Of a stretch of 64,000 nt of DNA, positions 57,801-64,000 are shown one piece after another. The stretch's first letter is position 1; each line of letters begins with the position of its first letter. The translations under genes and the position numbers were made by a program. A model generated the notes under the pieces. It was not told the origin of the DNA. It did no database searches and saw only the letters and a program-made list of their open reading frames with translations. This DNA is from an uncultured Oscillospiraceae bacterium (GTDB lineage: Bacteria > Bacillota > Clostridia > Oscillospirales > Acutalibacteraceae): contig UQLR01000005.1 of the NCBI GenBank assembly GCA_900541975.1, forward strand, positions 74,408 to 138,407. The letters are read 5' to 3'.

Positions 57801-58795
57801 CGCTTGATAAAATCAGGGCGGGAGAAATATGGGTGTATGACAATCAAAAAGAAACGTGGAGTAAAAGCGGCGGCGATGATTCTGTAGTGGTCTATACTTC
57901 ATCCATAAGCGGCAGCCGCGGGGAGGAAAAACTATATCAGTCGAAAACAGGGGAAAGTTTTCAGCTTGTTTTCCTGTATGACACAACGGTTACATACGAC
58001 GGGGCTTCTTATGTGATTTTTGCCGGCGTATATCCGATCAGCGTCAGAGATTATCCGGATGGAATCAATCTTTTTTCTGCAAAAGCCAAGGACTTTTTTA
58101 CAAACCCGGAACAATTTGGTATGGCCTACGGCGGGAAGGATGCTTTTGCAGCGGATGTGGGATGGGTCACAGCCGACGGAACGCTGACTTCTGCAGGATC
58201 GTCATCGTCAGACTATATAGACGAAGCGGTCAATTTTTTGGTTGGCGGAAGGCTCGCTGCATACACCCCGACGCAAGGCCTGAGCAACGCATCACTGACA
58301 GCGGCGGAACTGGAGGCGGCCGGGGCCGGACACAGTATGACGGGAAGCAATGGGCAGTTCCCTTCTTTTGCAGCTTATCGTGCCGAAAGCATCCATTTTC
58401 GCTGGGTGCAGCAGGGCGTTACGGGGAAAATGCCGGACTTAACGGGTAAAGACGTTTCATTTTATTCTGAGACTATAACGTTTGCCTGTACAGAGCTGTC
58501 TGTATATGAAACGGCGTCTGGCGCGCTGCGCGGCTCTTTTAAAGTGGGAAAGGCGGAAAATACGGGAGACTTTGACCATACGATCCGTTTTTATACGGAT
58601 GTACAAATCCATATAATAAAGCCGGACGGTTCGGTCGATACCCAAAAATCGTTTATGATTCGCAGCGGAACGTATAAGCTGCGCGGGGAGGTTGACCTGT
58701 TTGCCTTTAATGAGGAGCTGAACAAGGGTACGGACGGGAAGGTCCGAAGCGTGGATTTTATGAACCTGACGGGGGGAAGCTACAGCCATGACTGA
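54890..58795 (+). CDS. Giant pilin-like protein with starch-binding-type modules
   Basis: A TTG start gives 1301 residues. The start KNSKKG-FGLVTTIVIAAVLF is a class III/IV prepilin leader and spine, but position 5 is Thr in place of Glu, as in tip pilins of the GspK/PilX type. Repeated modules follow from about residue 170 to 720, each with a TTVxV strand and a WYxYxL or SIYAYSW...WPG pattern; the one at about 625-715 resembles starch-binding CBM26. After a helical linker (725-900) comes a C-terminal beta region. It probably sits at the pilus tip and binds a glycan. The CBM call is by pattern only. Confidence 0.7.
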   Translation: MKNSKKGFGLVTTIVIAAVLFILTAALLTAAVLSMRLTTENINQRQAYLNAKSALGVVAAYYLNASPEDLDNSGLPVGKEADYFAFDADDGTFAQGFTKVAGLDEASEKKTYVKAAYTEEARALKLTAVAKYMGNGHAADQSLQLSRTYDVGYDQDNRITTAVRRLETGGEIRYVTVHVRPYPGSALHPYLYTWAYGDGTEDQQPNLDRTETLLSGGWGDSDMPTDLQGPQGAMYEEGNGWYYYTLEITDPQIHYFNAIVSKKGALRESGDNHAQTHEMFNLPVTQETYQDVYITLNHKTNDFTDFRGTTLDGKTQPNSLTQYVTSYVEADYTTVHVRMQGEVTDSWSAAPQLAVQNVDGSPLVDKNLTSYMDVVETVYTGGAMQYEGYGWYRINVPTDGDFIFTLTGSLNGENIQVDAGAVSGGTDHEIWVAVNKNGSAAVENDEASANRAFQEWGDSTAGDYTTVNVKGLALEEGGAAQVEIDYYLPPDDSGFTGMWTSQEQPMASNKGGKVQYYNVYMQKYKDSKNQLQSRSYTTYGDETVRAGNSRTCYYEEWYSFKIPTTESYTVAFRGLSGQSPAKETVPVQNMTGNIWITLDTDQEINGQLSDLSVYTFDPEENYAQGTTNVYFRDALEWAEPGGSIYAYSWGTETAEWPGTKMQYDREEGLYYIELASSSPFIIFNDGTQDRNTARQTGILSLQGVEGKILYDNKTATWENYIHPKTQLEQAIQDAVAELNRSTVKGVDADGNQGIEEVFFTVLQGIDGNSGVIQEAEAILQDTSATSEQYREQAETLNRYVAAVHSCSEAVHQARTYLPGYDEYALYHANDIVFTQDSLQTLRDAHKEVMLVYGDSGVSYTEIASSALALQRVMDNMEQLLTGAEEGGAPGASQAIVALMDRAGWTAEASPLYRVRGEKYREDTPVTNVTGFDEKVIYTNSQGYYLYYISFSEEQNTARNVQFTVNANQSVPLDKIRAGEIWVYDNQKETWSKSGGDDSVVVYTSSISGSRGEEKLYQSKTGESFQLVFLYDTTVTYDGASYVIFAGVYPISVRDYPDGINLFSAKAKDFFTNPEQFGMAYGGKDAFAADVGWVTADGTLTSAGSSSSDYIDEAVNFLVGGRLAAYTPTQGLSNASLTAAELEAAGAGHSMTGSNGQFPSFAAYRAESIHFRWVQQGVTGKMPDLTGKDVSFYSETITFACTELSVYETASGALRGSFKVGKAENTGDFDHTIRFYTDVQIHIIKPDGSVDTQKSFMIRSGTYKLRGEVDLFAFNEELNKGTDGKVRSVDFMNLTGGSYSHD

Positions 58796-59246
58796 TTTTG
58801 CAAAAACAAAAAAGGGCGTTACGCTGGTTGAACTGATCGCTGCAATTGCAATTTTGTCCATGGTAGTGATAGGAACTGTAACGGCCGTAGTCCTTGCACA
58901 GCAGGCGATGCTGGGCGACAACCTGCAGGAGAATGCATCGCTGCAGGCGCAGCAAATTGCGGATGCACTGTTGGAGGAGATGTCCGGAAAAAGTTTTGCA
59001 AACAACGCAGACGAGGCTGTCCGTTACAACCCAGATCTGTTAAACGGCGCAGTATATGTGGAAGCGGGAGCTTTTCCAGAGACAAAAACGGTGGGGGAAG
59101 CGCAGTATACGATCCGGGAGCAGTCTGCATCGGCCGGAAAGACAACGGTGACGGGGACTGCTATTACGGTTGCAGTTTATTACAGCGACACGAAATATGT
59201 AACAATAGACGCATTTGCGCCGGAAATAACAGCAAAGGATGTTTAG
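58788..59246 (+). CDS. Minor prepilin (PilV/GspI-like)
   Basis: This 152-residue protein overlaps the giant pilin end by eight bases. It begins TKKG-VTLVELIAAIAILSMVVIG: a prepilin leader with Glu5 and a hydrophobic spine, followed by a short beta domain. A minor pilin that primes pilus assembly together with its neighbours is likely. Confidence 0.8.
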   Translation: MTDFAKTKKGVTLVELIAAIAILSMVVIGTVTAVVLAQQAMLGDNLQENASLQAQQIADALLEEMSGKSFANNADEAVRYNPDLLNGAVYVEAGAFPETKTVGEAQYTIREQSASAGKTTVTGTAITVAVYYSDTKYVTIDAFAPEITAKDV

Positions 59247-59265
59247 CATGGCAAGGAGGAAAGGG

Positions 59266-59889
59266 ATGCGGAAGGCGGGCGCACGTTTTAAAAGCAAGAA
59301 AGGGATTTCTTTGGCAGAGCTGGTTATTACCATTGCACTGCTGTCTGTTTTTGCAGCGGCAAGCACGGCAATTGTCTGGGTTGTTATGCAAGTTTTCCAA
59401 ACCAATACGGATCTGTCTGTAAACCGGCAGAATATCGTGGAGGCACAGGATATTCTGCATAATATGGCGGAAGTTGCAGAAAGCATTGAAGTAATTACAG
59501 CTCCTTCCGGCCCATCCACAGAAGCGGTGCACAGCCCAGACAAGGGCGACAGCGTGCTGATGCTTACTCCAATAGACGGCCGGTACGGTCTGCAAATGTA
59601 TGTATATACGGAAACAGGCAATAAACTGGAATGGCAACCGCTGGCGGCATTTGACGGAATTGAAGCGGCAAAGTTTGAACTGACCGACAGTACGCTTACG
59701 GCAGACGCAGGCCGGTACACATTTTCCTATACGTTTATATCAGAAAAAGGTATGTCCTATACCGGTGGGGTGGAGGTCAACAATATGACAGAGGGAACGC
59801 CGTTTTACGACGGCCCTGATGCTGTGCGGCAAGCCGTAAGATACGACAGCGCCAGCGCTTCAGAAATGATGATCTGCTTTCGGATGTAA
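59266..59889 (+). CDS. Minor prepilin (PilW/GspJ-like)
   Basis: ATG at 59266 is preferred because AAGGAGGA lies six bases before it, giving 207 residues and a 13-residue leader; an earlier start at 59239 has no ribosome site. The cut site is KSKKG-ISLAELVITIALLSVF with Glu5. The size and the beta-rich C-terminal domain match PilW/GspJ. The set of three (PilX/K-like, V/I-like, W/J-like) mirrors known minor pilin tip complexes. Confidence 0.8.
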   Translation: MRKAGARFKSKKGISLAELVITIALLSVFAAASTAIVWVVMQVFQTNTDLSVNRQNIVEAQDILHNMAEVAESIEVITAPSGPSTEAVHSPDKGDSVLMLTPIDGRYGLQMYVYTETGNKLEWQPLAAFDGIEAAKFELTDSTLTADAGRYTFSYTFISEKGMSYTGGVEVNNMTEGTPFYDGPDAVRQAVRYDSASASEMMICFRM

Positions 59890-60024
59890 AAAGCGGGGAA
59901 AGAAAGATTATACACAAAGCCACCGGTTAAAGCAGCTGCGATAAAGCTTTAATTTGCTGAAAGCACAAAAAATTTTTACAGTGCCGGACTTTTACAAATA
60001 GGTAATGATTTTTTAGAAAAAGTA

Positions 60025-60033
60025 TGCTATAAT
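60025..60033 (+). promoter_or_regulatory. Extended -10 promoter upstream of secA
   Basis: TGC-TATAAT is an extended -10 with a weak -35. It lies 90 bases before the secA ATG. The gap 59890-60122 contains no other feature I can support. Confidence 0.6.
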
Positions 60034-60122
60034 GTGAAAGATTGCGCAGGGTATATACCAATATGCCCATGCGGAGGAGATGCTGCGTTTTCTTTGAAGT
60101 GCCGCGGAAAGGAAGGGTTACC

Positions 60123-63002
60123 ATGAATATTCTGAAAAGCATGTTTGGTAATTATAGCAAAAGAGAATTAAAACGGATTAAGCCGCTGTGCGACAGGGTG
60201 TTATCCTTGGAGGATAAATATAAGGCAATGTCCGACAGCCAGTTGAAAAAACAGACAGATATATTAAAGAGCCGTTTAAAAGGCGGGGAAACGACTGATG
60301 ATATTTTGCCCGACGCGTTTGCTGTCTGCAGGGAAGCTTCTGACAGGGTGCTGGGCATGCGCCATTTTCCTGTGCAGGTGATTGGCGGGATTGTACTGCA
60401 CCAGGGCCGCATTGCGGAAATGAAGACTGGTGAAGGAAAAACGCTGGTTGCAACATTGCCCGCTTATTTAAACGCTCTGACGGGCGACGGCGTGCATATT
60501 GTTACGGTTAATGATTATCTTGCCCGCCGAGACTCGGAATGGATGGGCAAGCTATACCGCTTTTTGGGGCTGACTGTTGGACTGATTGTACATGACCAGG
60601 AGGGGGAGCAGCGGAAAGAGGCGTATGGCGCTGACATTACATATGCTACCAACAACGAACTGGGTTTTGATTATCTGCGTGACAACATGGTAGTTTATAA
60701 GGAACGTAAGGTTCAGCGCGGCCACGCCTATGCAATTGTGGACGAGGTGGACTCTATTCTGATTGACGAAGCGAGAACGCCTTTGATTATATCCGGACAG
60801 GGTGATAAATCGACCGACCTGTATGAACGTGCAGACAAGCTTGCGAGGTCCTTGAAAATGGAGCGCTTTGCAGAGCTGGACAGTAAGGAAGACAACGATG
60901 AGATATACAGGGAAAAGGGCATTGACTATATTGTGGATGAAAAGGCAAAAACTGCTACGCTGACTTCGATTGGCGTAAAAAAGGTTGAGCAGTATTTTAA
61001 CATAGAGAACCTTACCGACCCGGATAACCTGACGATTCAGCACCATGTTAACCAGGCGATTAAGGCGTATGGCATTATGAAGCGCGACATTGATTATGTA
61101 GTCAAGGACGGAGAGGTGATCATTGTAGATGAATTTACCGGGCGCTTGATGTACGGCAGACGCTATAACGAGGGCTTGCACCAGGCGATTGAGGCCAAAG
61201 AAGGCGTAAAGGTGGAAAATGAAAGCAAAACGCTTGCTACGATTACATTCCAGAATTATTTCCGCCTTTATAAAAAGCTTTCCGGTATGACCGGTACGGC
61301 AATGACAGAGGAAGAAGAATTTCGTGAAATTTACAAGCTGGATGTGGTGGAGATTCCAACCAACCGGCCGCTGATCCGGCAGGATATGCCGGATGTAATC
61401 TTTAAAACGGAGCAGGGCAAATTTACCGCGGTGATCAATGATATTATTGCATGCCATGAAAAGGGACAGCCTGTGCTTGTGGGCACCATTTCCATTGAAA
61501 AGTCGGAGATGTTAAGCGCAATGCTTAAGAAAAAAGGAATTAAGCATAATGTGCTAAACGCAAAGCAACACGATAAAGAGGCCGAGATTGTAGCGCAGGC
61601 CGGTAAAAAGGGCGCGGTTACCATTGCAACCAACATGGCCGGGCGCGGTACCGATATTATGCTGGGCGGTAATGCAGAGTATATGGCAAAATCTGAAATG
61701 CGCCGTATGCAGTTTCCCGAAGAACTGATTGCTGAAGCAACCGGTTTTGCCGATACGGACGACCAGGAAATTTTAAATGCCAGAAAGACCTTCCGGGAAT
61801 TAAATGAGAAATATAAAGAAGCAATTAAAAGCGAGGCCGATGAGGTAAGGGCTGCAGGCGGCCTTTGTATTATGGGTACAGAGCGCCATGAGTCGCGCCG
61901 AATTGACAACCAGCTGCGCGGACGTTCAGGGCGCCAGGGAGATCCTGGAAAGAGCCGGTTTTATCTTTCTACAGAAGACGATCTTATGCGCCTGTTTGGC
62001 GGCGACAGGATGAAAATGGTGATGGATCGCCTGAACGCACCGGACGATATGCCGATAGAAAACAAGATGCTTTCCAATATCATAGAAAACTCGCAGCAGA
62101 AGGTAGAAAGCCGGAATTTTGCGATCAGAAAAAATGTGTTGCAGTATGACGACGTTATGAACCGGCAGCGCGAAATTATTTACAGCCAGCGCGACCAAGT
62201 GCTAAATGGAGACGATATTAAAGACCAGATTATGAAAATGATTGAGCAGACGATTGATTCGACCGTTGCAACCTATTGTCCCGATGGCGCCACCAAGGAT
62301 CAATGGAACCTGGAAAGCCTGCACGATTATTATGCCGGTTGGATGGTAGGCGACGATGAGCTTCGCTACACACCGGAAGAAATAGAGGATCTGGAAAAGA
62401 AGGATCTTATAGAAACGCTTAATAAAAAAGCCAAAGAGTTGTACGCAGAAAATGAAACGCTTTTACCAGAGGAAACCATGCGTGAAATGGAGCGCGTCTA
62501 TCTGCTTAAAAATGTAGATACCTATTGGATGGAGCATATTGACGCGATGGAAGCCTTAAAACAGGGAATTCGTCTGCGTGCGTACAGCCAGCGCGACCCT
62601 GTAGTGGAGTATCGGTTTGAAGGCTTTGATATGTTTGATGAAATGATCGCGGCAATCCGTGAAAACACGGTAAAGATGGTGATTGCAGCGCCAAAGCGTA
62701 TTGTGGAGATTCAAAAGCGCAATGCAGAGCTTGAACGCAAGCGGCAGGAAATTGCCAAACAGGCGGCGGCAGCTCATCAGGTGGTTTTACCCGGCCAAAT
62801 GCCGCCGGCTCCGGCACAAAACCCGATTAACGTGGTGATCAAACGCGAGCAGGTAGCGCAGCCGACCTCTACAAGCGCCGACGGAACCGATACAAGGAAC
62901 AAAACTGTACGGAAAACTGCCAAAGACAGGGTGGGCCGCAATGATCCCTGCCCGTGCGGCAGCGGAAAAAAATATAAAAAGTGCTGCGGTGCAGATGAGT
63001 AA
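60123..63002 (+). CDS. secA: Preprotein translocase ATPase SecA
   Basis: ATG after GGAAAGGAAGGGTTACC gives 959 residues. An upstream in-frame extension to 60042 lacks conservation. NBD1 has Walker A MKTGEGKT at 100-107 and [22 protein letters not shown]2 has [17 protein letters not shown] near 500 and [30 protein letters not shown]. The helical scaffold and preprotein-binding domains are complete. The end carries the zinc motif [13 protein letters not shown]. It drives export through SecYEG. It is not fused to the pilin operon but lies right after it. Confidence 0.97.
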   Translation: MNILKSMFGNYSKRELKRIKPLCDRVLSLEDKYKAMSDSQLKKQTDILKSRLKGGETTDDILPDAFAVCREASDRVLGMRHFPVQVIGGIVLHQGRIAEMKTGEGKTLVATLPAYLNALTGDGVHIVTVNDYLARRDSEWMGKLYRFLGLTVGLIVHDQEGEQRKEAYGADITYATNNELGFDYLRDNMVVYKERKVQRGHAYAIVDEVDSILIDEARTPLIISGQGDKSTDLYERADKLARSLKMERFAELDSKEDNDEIYREKGIDYIVDEKAKTATLTSIGVKKVEQYFNIENLTDPDNLTIQHHVNQAIKAYGIMKRDIDYVVKDGEVIIVDEFTGRLMYGRRYNEGLHQAIEAKEGVKVENESKTLATITFQNYFRLYKKLSGMTGTAMTEEEEFREIYKLDVVEIPTNRPLIRQDMPDVIFKTEQGKFTAVINDIIACHEKGQPVLVGTISIEKSEMLSAMLKKKGIKHNVLNAKQHDKEAEIVAQAGKKGAVTIATNMAGRGTDIMLGGNAEYMAKSEMRRMQFPEELIAEATGFADTDDQEILNARKTFRELNEKYKEAIKSEADEVRAAGGLCIMGTERHESRRIDNQLRGRSGRQGDPGKSRFYLSTEDDLMRLFGGDRMKMVMDRLNAPDDMPIENKMLSNIIENSQQKVESRNFAIRKNVLQYDDVMNRQREIIYSQRDQVLNGDDIKDQIMKMIEQTIDSTVATYCPDGATKDQWNLESLHDYYAGWMVGDDELRYTPEEIEDLEKKDLIETLNKKAKELYAENETLLPEETMREMERVYLLKNVDTYWMEHIDAMEALKQGIRLRAYSQRDPVVEYRFEGFDMFDEMIAAIRENTVKMVIAAPKRIVEIQKRNAELERKRQEIAKQAAAAHQVVLPGQMPPAPAQNPINVVIKREQVAQPTSTSADGTDTRNKTVRKTAKDRVGRNDPCPCGSGKKYKKCCGADE

Positions 63003-63024
63003 AGCGAAAAGAGGAAAACAAAGG

Positions 63025-63048
63025 ACGCCGGGCAGTAATGCCCGGCGT
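63025..63048. terminator. Hairpin after secA
   Basis: ACGCCGGGCA pairs perfectly with TGCCCGGCGT (four-base loop). The T run is missing, so termination strength is uncertain. Confidence 0.55.
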
Positions 63049-63249
63049 GATAAAGATGCATAACCAATTTGTAGCGGAAAGTTTATCTTCGGATATACTT
63101 TCCGTTCTTCTATTTTTCCAATGTAATGGAGGTGCGCGTTGATCTTCTGCATAGAAAACTTTTTCTTGCAGGCCCGGGAACGTTTGTGCACCGCAATGTG
63201 ATGAACAGGTTCCCGCAGAATTACGGCTGGTCGCAGTACAGGCGGGGTT

Positions 63250-63281
63250 GGGCAGGCCGCAATTAACGTGGCGGCCTGCCC
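63250..63281. repeat. Hairpin at the 3' end of the LysR remnant
   Basis: GGGCAGGCCGC pairs perfectly with GCGGCCTGCCC around a ten-base loop. It has no T run. It marks where the LysR remnant loses its coding pattern. The stretch 63049-63249 contains nothing I can support. Confidence 0.5.
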
Positions 63282-63690
63282 TTGCCCTAACCAGTCTGCA
63301 AGGTCGTTTTGCAGCATGACCTGTCTGGGTACAATAAGAGGAATCTTTTTTAATGTATCAGAGGATATTTTATCAAATTCAGTCAAAGAATCGTCTTTTC
63401 TCATCAGTAAACCAAAATGATTGACGACAGGGAGTTTGATATAATCATATTTGGCAGATTTGTTATTCCTACAGACATCCTAAAATCAAGCAGGCCTTTA
63501 TTAAGACGTTCGGTTGTAATCTCATCATCACCGCTATATAAATGAAATTTTATATCGGGGGATGATTTATGTAATTCACTTATTGCTTTTGTGACAATAC
63601 GCATACCGCAAATCTCGCCAGCACCAATGTGAATTTCACCGCTGATTGATTTGGCTTCTGATGGAAAATCCACAGCATAGAAATGCCTAT
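63282..63690 (-). pseudogene. Truncated and frameshifted LysR-type regulator
   Basis: The minus strand encodes part of a LysR effector-binding domain: SISGEIHIGAGEICGMRIV and LHKSSPDIKFHLYSGDDEITTERLNKG. Near 63440-63455 the frame shifts, and the adjacent frame continues KYDYIKLPVVNHFGLLMRKDD and then KISSDTLKKIPLIVPRQVMLQNDLADWLG. The N-terminal DNA-binding domain and C-terminal end are missing. It is a decaying gene. Confidence 0.75.
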
Positions 63691-63797
63691 GGAGGGTTTT
63701 GGCGTATTTCAGGTGAACAATTTGGAAATATATGAAAAATCCGTGTTGGAAGCAATTGAAACCGGCTACCGTCTGATTGACACTGCCAGCAGCTACA
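63683..63797 (+). pseudogene. N-terminal fragment of an aldo/keto reductase
   Basis: MPMEGFGVFQVNN ... AIETGYRLIDTASSYN is the conserved start of an aldo/keto reductase, including the LIDTASSY catalytic Asp region. After about 38 residues the frame runs into a hairpin and loses similarity. The N-terminal strand is also missing. Head to head with the LysR remnant, it looks like the wreck of a regulator-reductase pair. Confidence 0.75.
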
Positions 63798-63805
63798 ATA
63801 AAGGT

Positions 63806-63840
63806 AAAAACGGCCATGAAAGTGGCCGTTTTTCTTTCCT
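63806..63840 (+). terminator. Terminator after the reductase fragment
   Basis: AAAAACGGCCA pairs perfectly with TGGCCGTTTTT (six-base loop) and TCTTTCC follows. Bases 63841-64000 show no gene I can support. Confidence 0.75.
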
Positions 63841-64000
63841 TATGCCCGGTTTCCCTTGGTTATTTAACATCCTTATCATGCAAGAGAGAGGCCCGGCGCT
63901 TTTTTGTATTGGCAGACAGGTGGAAACGACATAGCTTTCGCCAATAGTGAATTGTCAAACTAAGTGCAACAGGAATTGAGCTCAAGTTCCCATAATTCCT

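Noticed and set aside
63404..63817. Single 137-codon minus-strand gene
   Set aside because: Its first 45 codons are antisense to the aldo/keto reductase fragment; only the later part is LysR-like, and the frame is broken, so I list it as a pseudogene.
1..64000. tRNA or rRNA genes, including a tRNA attachment site for the prophage
   Set aside because: No cloverleaf with the GTTCRANYC arm or rRNA segment was noticed near the right prophage edge or elsewhere.
63930..64000. Possible insertion sequence end at the right edge
   Set aside because: The final bases have a GTCAAACTAAGTGCAAC block that vaguely recalls some IS ends, but no matching inverted repeat or transposase is in view.

Overview
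The window holds most of an integrated tailed phage (about 1-37.6 kb) followed by ordinary chromosome of a low-to-mid-GC Firmicute, most likely a gut-type Clostridia (about 37.8-64 kb). The host assignment is an inference from the rpsO-pnp pair, AAGGAGG ribosome sites on nearly every gene, a Gram-positive style type IV pilus locus and a SecA with a C-terminal zinc motif. The phage part is visibly more GC-rich, and GATC sites are much denser there than in the host part. The left end of the prophage lies outside the window.

Prophage layout. 1-5.8 kb: small early genes, a Dam-type adenine methylase and a ParB-methylase fusion. 5.85-6.7 kb: a putative late regulator, a terminator, an AT-rich tract, six head-to-tail 10-bp repeats and a second terminator; this looks like the early/late switch. 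6.7-16.7 kb: lambda-type head genes (gpZ-like, Nu1-like and GpA-like terminase, portal, ClpP-like protease with nested scaffold, decoration protein, major capsid protein, connectors). 16.75-28.8 kb: a contractile P2/Mu-type tail (sheath, tube, frameshifted chaperone, tape measure, X, D, spike, gp25-like, J, I). So this is a myovirus with a lambda-like head.

28.85-31.97 kb is a diversity-generating retroelement (DGR): a formylglycine-enzyme/C-type-lectin-like receptor protein with a C-terminal variable repeat, an Avd-like helical protein, a template repeat and a reverse transcriptase. Over 115 bp the two repeats differ at 13 positions, and all 13 are adenines in the template. The reverse transcriptase frame contains one in-frame UGA at codon 66. 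31.96-34.8 kb: lysis genes (small membrane proteins, a two-domain endolysin with SPOR repeats, an LLH-type holin). 34.87-37.6 kb: a membrane-anchored protein on the minus strand, an XRE repressor, a promoter overlapped by a 20-bp palindrome, a 40-residue ORF, a second XRE protein and an IS30-type DDE transposase that may serve as the phage recombinase.

Host part. XRE regulator, rpsO, pnp (with long hairpins between the last two), then a minus-strand group (esterase, zinc-dependent phospholipase C-like protein, Big2 lipoprotein-like secreted protein, polysaccharide deacetylase). A type IV pilus operon follows (pilA, a pilM-pilN fusion, pilO, pilD, pilB, pilT, pilC, all minus strand). Divergently come a giant 1301-residue pilin-like protein with starch-binding-like modules, two minor prepilins and secA. 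The window ends in remnants of a LysR regulator and an aldo/keto reductase.
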